DNA from: Littorina saxatilis
Taxonomy: Eukaryota; Mollusca; Gastropoda; Littorinimorpha; Littorinidae
Assembly (NCBI RefSeq): GCF_037325665.1
Contig: NC_090250.1
Span: 33,640,015-33,704,014, forward strand
Direction: 5' to 3'
Length of the DNA: 64,000 nucleotides
In this document: piece after piece, positions 22,493 through 34,900 of the stretch
How positions within the stretch are numbered: the first letter of the stretch is position 1
Layout: each line of letters starts with the position of its first letter
Notes under the pieces: model-generated
What the model saw: the letters and a program-made list of their open reading frames with translations, nothing else
What the model was told of the DNA's origin: nothing
The model's database searches: none
Translations under genes and position numbers: made by a program

Positions 22493-23926
22493 ACAAAATG
22501 ACAATAGACATTACTGTGATGTGCACCAATCTGAATGTTTGTGAAAAGTATGTTTCTTGTTCGTGTTTGAGATGTGCATAACTGAAAGTGTAAGAGAAGC
22601 AGAAAGAAGGATGAGAGGAAAAGAGTCTTGTGCTGCTTTGTTAACCTTTACCGGATCATGCTTTGGACTACACCTGCATCAGTAGGAATAGCATAGCACG
22701 CGAAATACGCAAGGTAGCAAAACAAAACAATCTATTCAGGGTAGATAATTAGTTTGACTTTCTTCTCGAATGTCAAAGTTTTGCCTATTGTGATTTCTTG
22801 TCAATTTTTCATTCGGCTCTTCCGTTTTTGTCTAGTCGATTTTGAGGGTACCCTTACTTGAGCGGCGGTCACGTGATCCCTGTAAAAGAAATATTTAATC
22901 CAAAAGGTGATCCTGGAGGTTAAGTGAACAGTCTTAACTGGCATATAGTTTTAATGAAATGACACAGGGATTAATGCTTTAATTTGGGTTTGAAATTTGT
23001 CGCAATTATTTTTTGGCCAAGTTTATAATTGTGCATACATGTATTGATGGAACTCAAATCCTACTGGGCTGTGCAAGTTTTTTTCTTCTTCTCTTCTCTT
23101 CTTCCAGATCAGACTCCATTCTGATAATCATCGGTCCACGGCTATTGCCAGTTTCTCTCTGACAGCATGCTGAATTATTGCGCGAATATATATCAAAACA
23201 AGAATACAGAGTTATCTCCTATATGTTTTTCGCGAGTACTGATCTAAATTTGAGATCAGTGTTCACAAAACGATTGCAGATTGGCCGACTTCGACAGTGA
23301 TCTCCGTTCTGGTCTTCACAGTTATGATAAAGACATCGTTAGAAGGTCAAAACAAGTCGAAATTTTGAGACTGCTGTCGGAAGGAGACCGTGATATATGG
23401 TTGCATCACTCTCAACTGGTTACAGAAAAAATCGTCTGCTCCGGCGCGCGCTGAAGCCAAGGTTGATTATCACGTGACACTTTAGAGTTGTTTGCACAGT
23501 AAATACATCCGCGAAAGATAGCTCGCTTGAAACTGTCTTACATATCAATTCCTTTGTAATTTAAAAATTACACAACACCATGAAAAATCATTATCGACGA
23601 TCGCGAATCTGCTTATATCCGTCATTACAAAAATATCTTAAGTATATATGTAAAAAATCGATTTCTTACCCTATCAGGGATAGAATGAGACCCGAAGGGA
23701 AGTAACTCATTTTTGACCTGAGTTCAGGATGGATCAGACTCGGAGTACTGATTCAACAGTTATCAAGTTATCAATGAAGTTATCAAGGGATCAAGCTTTC
23801 TAACCTGGTTTTCCAATAGACGATTTTGGAAATAACTGTCGGGTTTGTGTGGGTTGTGAAAAGTTGAAACTTGAATACACTTGTTATTGAGAAGAACATT
23901 CCCATTGACAAGGAGCACACGCGGAG
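22493..23926. other. Intergenic stretch, nothing firm
   Basis: This lies between the tail-to-tail HJURP-like gene and ANAPC10. No conserved frame, tRNA-like body or clear transposon end was seen. Confidence 0.5.
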
Positions 23927-23943
23927 ACACACCCCTCGCTATT

Positions 23944-24322
23944 CTTCTTCTTCTTCTGCGTTCGTGGGCTGAAACTCCCACGTACACTCGTGTTTTTTGC
24001 ACGAGTGGAATTTTACGTGTATGACCGTTTTTTACCCCGCCATTTAGGCAGCCATACACCGTTTTCGGAGGAAGCATGCTGGGTATTTTCGTGTTTCTAT
24101 AACCCACCGAACTCCGACATGGATTACAGGATCTTTTTCGTGCGCACTTGGTCTTGTGCTTGCGTGTACACACGTGGGTGTTCGGACACCGAGGAGAGTC
24201 TGCACACAAAGTTGACTCTGAGAAATAAATCTCTCGCCGAACGTGGGGACGAACTCACGCTGACAGCAGCCAACTGGATACAAATCCAGCGCGCTACCGA
24301 CTGAGCTACATCCCTGCCCACC
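23944..24322 (-). mobile_element. tRNA-derived SINE (family B), copy 1
   Basis: On the minus strand it begins GGGATGTAGCTCAGTCGGTA, a tRNA-like head with a B-box-like GTTCGTCCC. A conserved body and a (GAA)n tail follow. Target duplication ACCCCTCGCTATT is at 23931-23943 and 24323-24335. A second copy in the other orientation is at 25593-25960. Confidence 0.92.
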
Positions 24323-24982
24323 ACCCCTCGCTATTGACTGGCCTATAATTTCACATAGAAAATGTTGCATCAACAAAGCAAAACAAAAGCAAGAGCGTTC
24401 ACTCTTTAACACCCCATACAAACCTGACAGTTACTTCCAGAATTCGTTATTGAAAGACATTCTAATAATTATGTATATTTTCATGTATATAATATTATAA
24501 CAATATTAACATGATTTATATCCTGTTTTGTTGTTATTTTTTTCACGATGAGATGAGTATTTGTCTGTTGGTATGTGTATTCTCAAAAATGTAATTATTT
24601 TTTTATGACATGAAATCGTTTTACATTGAAATTGTTTTAGAACTTTGAAGAGAAATTCTTCGTCATGTTTTGTTCTCTCATTGCAAACACTCAAAAACTT
24701 GAAACTGTCGCTTATTCTTCATGTAAACCTGTGAATAATTGCAAGGAAAATGTGTTGACCTGTATGTTTTTATTGCTTATATGGTGTGTAAATACCCAAG
24801 CTATGTGTAAATTCTCCATCATTGTTGACTTTCAACTAGTGTTTTGTACTTCAACATGTATTTAGCAACCAGATTGTTCATGGCAACCTGCTATCAAAGT
24901 GAATAATTATGTGACAGTTTATATCATAATTAGTACATGTTGTACAGTAAATAGATAACGCCTCGTTTTGATTTTCCCCACT

Positions 24983-25042
24983 GTGCTTCTTTGCGATCAA
25001 GATTGCTTCTTTGCGTTCAAGATTGCTTCTTTGCGTTCAAGA
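24983..25042. repeat. Short tandem repeat, about three 20-bp units
   Basis: Unit TGCTTCTTTGCGTTCAAGAT, the first copy differing by one base (GCGATC). No function seen. Confidence 0.8.
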
Positions 25043-25229
25043 TGCTCTTGCATTGTTGTAAAATACTTGCATTATTTGTAATGTTATGCTTGCATTTAGT
25101 ATTTTAGTGCAGTTGAGATTATGTTAGTGAATAAACCCTTGCATTATATCCATTCTAGTCACCCTTAATGATTTTGGTGTGTGTGTGTGTAAGAAATAAA
25201 GTAAATCTTACTCCTACATTGTACCATGA

Positions 25230-25398
25230 ACCACAGGAGCTTGTATGAAAGCGCTGGTCGATCGAAGTATCCTACTCCTTTACCCTTCCTGTACTATTTC
25301 TACTACAGTATTATTCACTATTAATAGTAGTAATAGTACAAGAAGGATATAGGAGTAGGATACTTCGATTGACGTGCTTTGATAAAAGCTCCTGTGGT
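25230..25398. mobile_element. Hairpin MITE (169 bp palindrome)
   Basis: An imperfect palindrome running from ACCACAGGAGC to its complement GCTCCTGTGGT, with matching arms such as CGAAGTATCCTACTCCT. ATGA flanks it at 226-229 and 399-402 past 25000. RNA from either strand would fold into one long hairpin. Confidence 0.8.
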
Positions 25399-25592
25399 AT
25401 GAACAAAGATGAGCAAATGATCATCGGACACTTTATTACACATGACAGGGAGACTACTGCGTCAACCATCACAGCAGGCTCTGCAGTTGTTGGCCTTAGA
25501 TAGCACGAGCTATTTGTAGCCGACACCTGTGAATCGTAGAGTTCTGTTTGTGATAGGGTATGGCTTCTGCAGTCGCCTTGTATGTTCTTGGT

Positions 25593-25960
25593 AGGGCGGG
25601 GATGTAGCTCAGTCGGTAGCGAGCTGGATTTGTATCCAGTTGGCCACTGTCAGCGTGAGTTCGTCCCCACGTTCGGCGAGAGATTTATTTCTCAGAGTCA
25701 ACTTTGTGTGCAGACTCTCCTCGGTGTCCGAACACCCCCGTGTGTACACGCAAGCACAAGACCAAGTGCACACGAAAAAGATCCTGTAATCCATGTCAGA
25801 GTTCGGTGGGTTATAGAAACACGAAAATACCCAGCATGCTTCCTCCGAAAACGGCGTATGGCAGGGTAAAAAACGGTCATACACGTTAAATTCCACTCGT
25901 GCAAAAAACACAAGAGTACGTGGGAGTTTCAGCCCACGAACACAGAAGAAGAAGAAGAAG
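25593..25960 (+). mobile_element. tRNA-derived SINE (family B), copy 2
   Basis: The head is a tRNA-like sequence (GATGTAGCTCAGTCGGTAGC), and the end is a (GAA)n tail. Target duplication TATGTTCTTGGT is at 25581-25592 and 25961-25972. The body matches the copy at 23944-24322 apart from a short deletion near the 3' part. Confidence 0.92.
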
Positions 25961-26204
25961 TATGTTCTTGGTTGCCTTTGTGTAACCATTATTTTATAGG
26001 GCTAAATATTTAGCTCTGACATTCTCAATCCTGTTTGATTGGACTTCGCCTCCACAGGTGATTGTTGTGTTCCGACACTCGGTTACACACACAAAAACAT
26101 CACACATACTTTCACTTGCAAAAGATGAAGCAAGGCAAAGACGAGACATCCATCCATCCATTCTCTTCCTAGTACGAACAGACAAAGCTGACCAACTTAT
26201 TCAC

Positions 26205-26210
26205 TTTATT
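26205..26210 (-). terminator. Candidate polyadenylation signal of ANAPC10
   Basis: TTTATT on the plus strand is AATAAA on the minus strand, about 230 nt after the ANAPC10 stop. Confidence 0.4.
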
Positions 26211-26441
26211 AAGAAAAATAAACAACTCGCACATACTTTCACTCGCAGAAGCTGAAGAAAATATAAAGAAAAGTAATCCATTCTCTCTCTCTCTCTGCCG
26301 TTTGCAGTCTTGCCTACCCTCCTCCTCTCTGTGCAAGGTTTGAGGGTAGTGGCAAATATCAAAGTTCACAAGAAGACAAGCGCTTGAACACACAAATCTG
26401 TGGTAGATGTCAAATAAATGCACAAACACAACAGGTCTCCA

Positions 26442-29113
26442 TCATCTGACGTATGCCTGCTGCTGAAGCTCTCTGCTTGTGAACATAGGCAGTCTCCCTG
26501 CACCCACGTCTGATGATTGGTCAGGGGAGCGAACCTTGATCCTGCGAATGTGAGTGTCTCTTCCATTCTGGTGGTTGGACAAAACTGCGAGCTGCAGCAT
26601 AAATGTGCGAATAGGCCTGTCGGAGGAATCCCGCAAGGTCACACACACCCAACCTGATGGTTCTGTCAGCTCCAGCTGTTCCACTTCTGTCAGATCGTTC
26701 GCATGGTTACCAACTCGGACGGAGATTCTGCATGAAGTATAAAACAAGTCACGTCAAGCAAAATTACTACAATTAGTCAACCCGTCAAACTCACAGTCAC
26801 AGAAATGAATGCACTGCGTCAAAACTTGACTAAATATAAAAAGTATATATATATTTGAGTTTTATTTTCTGCAAAGTGATGAGCAGTCCTTGCCTGGCAT
26901 GCAGCTGTGCTAAAACCTTAGCATTAGTATGGTGAAACAGTTTAGTTTTTTTTCACGTCACGTGAAATGAAAACTGTTTTGAAACCTCACTGATATTTTT
27001 GCTAAGGTATTCAAGACTGAAACTGTGAAAGCTACAGGTATTTTCATTGTCTATACCGGTATATATAGTCTATATAAATATCTTAAAATTAACACATGCA
27101 CACATCATTCATATATTATATACACACAGATCTATATTAAATTTATATAAAAGGAACATTTATGTATTGAAAAACAAGAAATTTCTAAATTTGTCTACAA
27201 AAATAAAGATACAAAAGAACCACCACATCATGCGCTATTCAAAACAACCTCTTAAGTTGGCACACAGGATAGATCTTTTTCACACCAATCTTTAAAGATA
27301 TAGGGCAAAAGATTAATTAGCAGCTACCTGTTTGGTGTGTAGCTTTCATCAGACTTGTAGTCAGCATAGATGCACACATCGTGGATGGTGGTCTTCCTAT
27401 GGAACTGGATGTTGACTAGGTGCGGCTGTGGCCCGTCGGACTGCCAGTATGTGTCATGTGACTCATCACGCAGTTGATCCACCCCAAAACCTTCAACAGT
27501 ATACAAAACATATGTTTATGTTTGCATGATATAATACATGATTGTCATGATGTCAACTTTATAAAAATTGTATACACTTTCTCTCCTGACTTACTAAGGT
27601 GCTAACTGAAACTTTCACAATAATTAGGTCTTCTGTTACAAGATTTTGAAGGAGATCGAGTGAGAGTGATGTTTGACCATTATATAAAGTGGTTTGAAAA
27701 AATGCTGCGGAGAAAGCACGGCCGCCTTATAAATATAAATTGTATCACAGTGAATGAGGTTTCAATGCTTCTGATGTCTATTATATTCAACCGTTTAGAC
27801 AGTATTAGTGATGTTGTCTTAAGACTGACCAAGCAGAAATTAAACTGTTTTGATTCATTTCATGAGAGATTATGAATTTCTGGATCTGAATTCCAAGGAG
27901 CTACTGTAGGAGTTGGTTGTGGGATGTATAACAGCTAGAACTAGAAGCCAATTTCGGCTAATATATATACATATATATAATATACTTTGGGTAGGTGTGC
28001 GCAGCACAATTAAAAAGGTTATTTTCGTAACCTGTCCCAGTTTTTCTGTGAGTGTAGTTGTTGCGGTGGTGGTGGTGGTGGTGGGGGGCGGAGAGGGGGA
28101 GGGGTGTATTGAATGAGTTTGATTTCTAATATGACTGATGCTGCACATACGTCAATGTGATGAAAGAATTCTATCACTGCGACAGTGACAATTAAGGGCC
28201 TCTGGCAGACTGCTTGATGTAGGAGCATCATTCACACACACTCACACACACACACGCACACACACCTTAAATATCAATCAGTCGATATTGATAATGTACA
28301 AAGAAGAGCAACTAATTAAGTTACTCCCAGAATTAAGTGATCTGTCTTATGGCGAATGTCTGAAAGCCCTAAATCTACCATCCCTTAAACACAGAAGAAC
28401 CAGAGGAGATCTGATTCAGACTTATAAGATTTTAAACCAACTGGACGATATTGACAGCTCATATTTTTTTGCTGAGAGCGCGTGTGATAAAACAAGAAAT
28501 AATGGTGATAATTCTACATACAGTTTGCCAAAACAAATGTGCGAAAGTTTACATTTAGCAATAGAGTTGCACCAGTTTGGAACTCACTATCTCACAAAAC
28601 TAAAACGGCTACTAACCTCAACAGATTCAAGAACCAACTGGACACAGGGGCTTGCAACGTAGTACAATATATATATGACCTTACTGGGAGAATGCAAGTT
28701 TCCAGTACAAAAGGGTCCTACTAATTGCCGTCCGGAGCCGTCCGGAACCGTCCGGAACCGTCCGGGGGCCGTCCGGAACCGTCCGGAGGCCGTCCGGAGC
28801 AGTCCGGAACCGTCCGGGGGCCGTCCGGAGCAGTCCCGGGGCCGTCCGGAGGCACACACATTTATACATAATCTTCTTGTGTGTATGTGTACATGCAAGT
28901 GTGTGTGTGTGGGTGTAAGTGTGTGTGTGTGTGGGTGTAAGTGTGTGTGCATGCAGATCTTTCTCTCCCTATCGATCGGCACACACATTTATTCATAATC
29001 TTCTTGTGTGAGTGTGTGTGTGTGTGCGGAGGCACACACATTCAGTATACATAATCTTCTTGTGTGTGTGTGTGTGTACATGCAAGTGTGTGTGGGTGTA
29101 AGTGTGTGTGCAT

Positions 29114-29196
<83 letters not shown>

Positions 29197-30560
29197 CGGT
29201 TACTCAGGCATCATCCAACGCGCCCATCATCAGCGGAAGTCAGCTTCAACGATTGGAAGGAGCGAGTGGAACAATTCCTTGAGGAGGAGATAGATGAATG
29301 GACGAGACTGTCCAGAGTCCGTGCCAGCCTCAGAGGACTTGCAAAGGTGCAGACGAAAGAATGCCGTACAGGCGGAGACACTTTACAGTCCATCTACGGG
29401 ACAACAAAAACAGTAGAGGATTTGTACCTCGAATTCTGTCAGATGTCTAGGCCTACAACCAAAACAGAGACCCCAGCCGGCAGAGTTTCTCAGTGACTAG
29501 AATCTGTTATGATACTACATTAGGACTTTTAAACCCAAGACACATTAAAACATCGATTTCATTCATTCAGTATTTATTAAGATCTTCTTTATCTTTATCA
29601 TATTTTCCGTTGTGACTTGAACATCCTTTGCACATGAAATCCTGTTCAATCTCATCCATCTCTATGTATTGCTCCTTAGTGAGAACTTCACATAACGTAT
29701 GAAACCACCTTTGGCATTTCCCACAAAAAACAGCATCTGTTTTGCATGATTTCTTGCAACAGCCACACGGCCATTGCTGTTGTCGAGGCATCTTTGGCTT
29801 CAAGTGACAGGGTGTCTTTCGGACGTGCATGGTTTCAAATGTTACAAAGAGACACACACAATCCGATATGTGCTCACCATTCAGTGATACAGGTGATCAC
29901 CATTCAGTGAGCACATATCGGATTGATGTTCATTAAACTAAAGGAGCAAGAGAGACAGAGAGAGACAGAGACACAGAGACAGAGACAGAGACATAGAGAT
30001 ACTGGCAGACACATACACACACATACACAAGAAGATTAAATATATATTATTAGAGAATTTTGGTGATAAATGGATAAATAGAATCATATTTGTTTGTTTC
30101 AGAGAGAGAGAGAGAGATCGAGAGAGATAAAGATCTTCTTTTTCTTTATTTGGTGTTTAACGTCGTTTTCAACCGTTCAAGGTTATATCGCGACGGGGAA
30201 AGGGGGGGGGGGGGGGGGATGGGATAGAGCCACTTGTTAATTGTTTCTTGTTCACAAAAGCACTAATCAAAAAATTGCTCCAGGGGCTTGCAACGTAGTA
30301 CAATATATGACCTTACTGGGAGAATGCAAGTTTCCAGTACAAAGGACTTAACATTTCTTACATACTGCTTGACTAAAATCTTTACAAACATTGACTATAT
30401 TCTATACAAGAAACACTTAACAAGGGTAAAAGGAGAAACAGAATCCGTTAGTTGCCTCTTACAACATGCTGGGGAGCATCGGGTAAATTCTTCCCCCTAA
30501 CCCGCAGGGGGAATTTGATAAAGATCTCCATGCACACACACTTACACTCACACACACACA

Positions 30561-30595
<35 letters not shown>

Positions 30596-31729
30596 ACTCA
30601 CAAGAAGATTATGAATAAATGTGTGTGCCGATCGATAGAGAAAGATCTGCATGCACACACACTTACACCCACACACACACACTGACACACTTGCATGTAC
30701 ACATACACACAAGAAGATTATGTATAAATGTGTGTGCCTCCGGACGGTTCCGGACTGCTCCGGACGGCCCCCGGACGGTTCGAGAGAGATCGAGAGAGAG
30801 AGAGAGAAAGATCTGCATGCACACACACTTACACCCACACCCACACACACTTGCATGTACACACACACACACAAGAAGATTATGTATACTGAATGTGTGT
30901 GCCTCCGCACACACACACACACACACACACTCACACAAGAAGATTATGAATAAATGTGTGTGCCGATCGATAGGGAGAGAAAGATCTGCATGCACACGTC
31001 CACACTGCGACTTTCCTGCTCGACGTGATGTGTTGTGCCCCAAAAGACATTCTTGTGCTGTGCTCTGTGAGAGGGATTTTCTTTGTGCTTCATATTATTT
31101 TGTTTGGACCTAGCTATTGGTGTGTACATTGTTGTTAAACAGTTGTTTGTTGTATGTTTACCAGGCCTGCTAGTGTGTGATAGGGTTCGTGTCCGTCTGA
31201 AGATGTTAGTTTCTTTGTTAGTCCTGTGTTGACAACTCTTCGACAAGCGCTTAGAACTGTACCCACGGAATACGCGCTATCAGGGACCTATATTTAAATA
31301 TAGGTCTATGGCGCTATATAAGCTTCATATTGATTGATTGATTGATTGACACTTACACCCACACACACACACACACACACACTTGCGTACACATACACAC
31401 AAGAAGATTATGTATAAATGTGTGTGCCTCCAGACGGCCCCGGGACTGCTCCGGACGGTTCCGGACGGCCCCCGACGGTTCCGGACGGCAATTAGTAGGA
31501 CCGGTACAAAGGACTAAACATTTCTTACATACTGCTTGACTAATCCTATACCTATACCTACTATACCTATGACTATGTAGTTGTACACATAGTGACATGT
31601 ATACGAATTCTTACCTGGTTTACAAGATGATAACGACCACACTGCCTGATTACCAACTTCTCGCAATTTTCCGTCTTTCTCGTCTTTGAAAATATCTATG
31701 TCTTGGTTACCAGATAATTTGGTTGCCAT
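26442..31729 (-). CDS. ANAPC10: Anaphase-promoting complex subunit 10 (Doc1)
   Basis: Substrate-recognition subunit of the APC/C ubiquitin ligase; its DOC (galactose-binding-like) domain helps form the D-box receptor. Coding exons are 31615-31729, 27328-27490 and 26442-26727. Phases join cleanly (1, then 2) to give 187 residues, against 185 in human. Strongly conserved blocks are NQAVWSLSSCKPGFGVDQLR, TYWQSDGPQPHLVNIQF, ADYKSDESYTPNRISVRVG and AVLSNHQNGRDTHIR. The C-terminus is AYVR, where vertebrates end in Ile-Arg, the tail that docks on APC3. Intron 1 (4.1 kb) is packed with microsatellites and transposon fragments. It shares a 193-bp divergent promoter with PLRG1. Complete and clearly functional by sequence. 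Confidence 0.97.
28288..28662 (+). mobile_element. LINE (CR1/jockey-like) ORF2 C-terminal fragment
   Basis: The frame reads KLLPELSDLSYGECLKALNL, then HRRTRGDLIQTYKILN, the conserved tail found after the reverse transcriptase in many mollusc LINEs. It frays after the 'FGTHYLTKL' region, where it meets a SINE-like piece at about 28640. Related to the fragment at 50335-50945. It lies in ANAPC10 intron 1, antisense. Confidence 0.75.
29567..29857 (-). CDS. PHD-finger open frame, probably transposon-derived
   Basis: A 96-codon frame with a full C4HC3 zinc-finger pattern: C31-x2-C34, C45-x2-C48, H53-x2-C56 and C76-x2-C79, with the usual Trp before the His (CQRWFHTLC). An internal Met at codon 23 (MPRQQQWPCG) is an equally good start. 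It is on the same strand as ANAPC10 but inside its first intron and does not belong to that protein. PHD fingers of this kind occur in several mollusc transposon proteins; I could not tie it to a family. A 65-bp hairpin lies just upstream (29860-29924). Confidence 0.5.
   Translation of the reverse strand: MCLFVTFETMHVRKTPCHLKPKMPRQQQWPCGCCKKSCKTDAVFCGKCQRWFHTLCEVLTKEQYIEMDEIEQDFMCKGCSSHNGKYDKDKEDLNKY
29860..29924. repeat. 65-bp hairpin, arms AATCCGATATGTGCTCAC
   Basis: An 18-bp arm at 29860-29877 is complementary to 29907-29924, and the interior holds 'caccattcagtga' twice. Possibly a transposon end belonging to the PHD-finger frame next to it. Confidence 0.65.
30125..30517 (-). mobile_element. 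SINE-like repeat (family C), copy 1
   Basis: Contains 'tttatttggtgtttaacgtcg' type sequence at the left (the tail, in this orientation) and 'gctggggagcatcgggtaaa' near the right. The same body is at 43133-43553 in the other orientation. A run of G (30206-30218) interrupts it. Pieces also occur near 28630-28715 and 31500-31545. Confidence 0.65.
30990..31350 (+). mobile_element. LINE 3' end with (ATTG)n tail
   Basis: Noncoding 3' sequence ending 'gcgctatataagcttcatattgattgattgattg'-like (TATAAGCTTCATATTGATTG then repeats). This is the form of many mollusc LINE tails. It interrupts the inverted microsatellite cluster. Confidence 0.55.
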
Positions 31730-31922
31730 ACTGAACTGTGTTCAACGATTCAAAACGAACTGTTTTGCTTTCGACTCTCATACCACTATTTGTTCGTGTT
31801 TGGCGGTATCGACATTTGGTTCATTTTGAGAACCTGTTGTCCCCTTTACGCAGAAGAATCGAACCAAGTTAGAATCACCGGAAGTTGCATGCCGATACGA
31901 CGTTTGTATACGAAACGCTGCA
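31730..31922. promoter_or_regulatory. Bidirectional promoter of ANAPC10 and PLRG1
   Basis: Only 193 bp separate the two start codons. ACCGGAAGT, an ETS/GABP-type site, is at 31877-31885 within CACCGGAAGTTG. No TATA box is evident, as is usual for housekeeping divergent promoters. Transcription starts must lie inside or very near this interval. Confidence 0.75.
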
Positions 31923-34900
31923 ATGGAATCCAGTAAAATGATCGAGGTAAGGAAATAATACGCAATCAGTGTCACGCTAAAGATAAAACAACAACAACAA
32001 CAACTTATTGATGACTTGATGCTAAAGTTACGTTAGTGCGGAACATGTTGATGGCATATTGGTCTTTCGGCAAAGAGCACAGATTTGCTAGAGAATACTT
32101 CGCACATTTTCTCATGTAGCTGGGCATCTTTTGCAAATTAGATATGATTGAAAAGACATTGTTTTGTTTTCCGTTTCCTTGAGATTTCAGGCCAGCTTGA
32201 TACGAATAAGATTACGCTGTATGTCTAAGAATAACACTGCTCTGATCTCAAAGGTTTAAACTGGATTCCAATTAAAAGTTGTGCACACAGCACAGTGACA
32301 GTGTAGTAATTATCATAGTTCATACAATTTACAAATCACAATGTTTGGTGAGCATGTAATGCAAACATGTATCCTTGCAACTATCAAACGGTTAACAACA
32401 TTATTGTTTAAAGGACACCAACAGGCTATTTTTGGTGTCAAAAACGCGTTTATTTGCGTTTTGGCATGACTTAGGTTAGTCATATATATATGCATGCCGT
32501 AGGAAATTGTTTTCTCACCTTCCCTCACAGGGTTTAGTTTATTTCGGAATCGTCTAGGCCATAATCCGACGAATTTCGTGGCTGAAGCGAAGCGTTTTCG
32601 CGTTCCGATCTGGCGGCCATTGTATCTCGAACATCCGCGAGAGTACGGAAGTGGTGAATTCTGGGTAAAATTTTTCGATGACGTCAGAAGCCGTATTCAT
32701 AGAAGCAACTTTAGCTGTTGAACCTTTCAGTTTTGAGCCTGGGAGTTAAAATCAAGGGTCTGTGCGCCCCGTGATTTGTAATCATTTTTTATATTTAGTC
32801 AAGTTTTGACTAAATATTTTAACATCGAGGGGGAATCGAAACGAGGGTCGTGGTGTATGTGCGTGCGTGTGTGTGTGTGTGTGTGTGTGCGTGCGTGTGT
32901 GTGTGTGTGTAGAGCGATTCAGACTAAACTACTGGACCGATCTTTATGAAATTTGACATGAGAGTTCCTGGGTATGAAATCCCCATACGTTTTTTTCATT
33001 TTTTTGATAAATGTCTTTGATGACGTCATATCCGGCTTTTCGTGAAAGTTGAGGCGGCACTGTCACGCCCTCATTTTTCAACCAAATTGGTTGAAAGTTT
33101 GGTCAAGTAATCTTCGACGAAGCCCGGGGTTCGGTATTGCATTTCAGCTTGGTGGCTTAAAAATTAATTAATGACTTTGGTCATTAAAAATCTGAAAATT
33201 GTAAAAAAAAATAAAAATTTATAAAACGATCCAAATTTACGTTTATCTTATTCTCCATCATTTGCTGATTCCAAAAACATATAAATATGTTATATTTGGA
33301 TTAAAAACAAGCTCTGAAAATTAAATATATAAAAATTATTATCAAAATTAAATTGTCCAAATCAATTTAAAAACACTTTCATCTTATTCCTTGTCGGTTC
33401 CTGATTCCAAAAACATATAGATATGATATGTTTGGATTAAAAACACGCTCAGAAAGTTAAAACAAAGAGAGGTACAGAAAAGCGTGCTATCCTTCTTAGC
33501 GCAACTACTACCCCGCTCTTCTTGTCAATTTCACTGCCTTTGCCATGAGAGGTGGACTGACGATGCTACGAGTATACGCTCTTGCTGAAAAATGGCAGCT
33601 ACTTGACTAAATATTGTATTTTCGCCTTACGCGACTTGTTTATAAGTCACGTTAATGTTCCCGATATCTTCTTGTCATCCCAAAAGTCAAGGCACAAAAA
33701 CAAAATCCCTTGACTTTTGGGGTAGCGCGACTCCGTTGATTTTGTTTTCTTTCTCCATATCATTACTAGATTGTCCCGTCGGTGGTAAATTCGGATCACT
33801 TCCTCCCAGTGAAAAGCTAGCAGCAACAGAGTCGCGATACCCCAAAGGCAAAGTCAAGGGAGATCTATGGGATTTTTCTTCCTTTTTACATTTAGTCAAG
33901 TTATGACTAAATGTTTTAACATAGAGGGGGGAATCGAGACGAGGGTCGTGGTGTATGTGTGTGTGTCTGTGCGTGTTTGTGTGTAGAGCGATTCAGAGTA
34001 AACTACTGGACCGATCTTTATGAAATTTTACATGAGAGTTCCTGGGTATGATATCCCCAGACGTTTTTTTCATTTTTTCGATAAATCTCTTTTATGACGT
34101 CATATCCGGCTTTTTGTAAACGTTGAGGCGGCACTGTCTCACCTTCATTTTTCAATCAAATTGATTGAAATTTTGGCCAAGCAATCTTCGACGAAGGCCG
34201 GACTTCGGTATTGCATTTGAGCATGTAGGCTTAAAAAATAATTAATGACTTTGGTCATTAAAAATAAAAATCTGAAAATTGTAATTAAAATTATTTTTTT
34301 ATAAAACGATCCAAAATTACTTTTATTTTATTCTTCATCATGTTCTGATTCCAAAAACATATAAATATGTTATATTTGGATTAAAAACAAGCTCTGAAAA
34401 TTAAAAATATAAAAATTAGGATTAAAATTACATTTCCGAAATCGTTTTAAAAACAATTTCATCTTATTCCTTGTCGGTTCCTCATTCCAAAAACATATAG
34501 ATATGATATGTTTGGATTAAAAACACGCTCAGAAAGTTAAAACGAAGAGAGGTACAGTAAAGCGTGCTATGTAGCGCAACCGCTACCGCGCTAAACATGT
34601 ACAGGCTCGTCACTTTCACTGCCTTTTTCACTAGCGGCGGACTACGGTCATTGTGAAAAAAATGCAGTCCGTTTAGTTTCATTCTGTGAGTTCCACAGCT
34701 TGACTAAATGTAGTAATTTTGCCTTACGCGACTTGTCTTTATTGTCCCATCGCTGGGAAATTTGGGTCGTTTCCTTCGAGTGAAAAGCTAGAAACAACAG
34801 AGTCGCGCTACCCGAAAGTCAGTGAATCTATTAGATTTTTTGTTCTCCATTTCTTTATTGTCCCATCACATTCCACAACTTGGACACATACCAAAACTTG

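Larger units (their letters stand above)
28690..31545. repeat. Inverted cluster of microsatellites and TCCGGA minisatellite
   Basis: Left arm (about 28690-29118): 'agtacaaa', 'tcctactaattgcc', a CCGTCCGGA-type minisatellite (28727-28856), then GT-rich blocks with 'cataatcttcttgtgtg' and 'gatctttctctcc'. The same modules recur in reverse complement at about 30515-30990 and 31355-31520. A (TC)n tract fills 29119-29193. The right arm is split by a LINE tail (30990-31350). The whole cluster is within ANAPC10 intron 1. Confidence 0.8.

Noticed and set aside
25600-25675. tRNA gene-like sequence with A and B boxes
   Set aside because: It is the head of a SINE with body, tail and target duplication; the same holds for 24250-24322 and the right ends of the SINEs at 536-849 and 10078-10388.
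29008-29496. 162-codon frame starting in microsatellite sequence
   Set aside because: The first half is translated GT/TC repeat. The remainder (about 29210-29496) shows no domain and no family match I could name.
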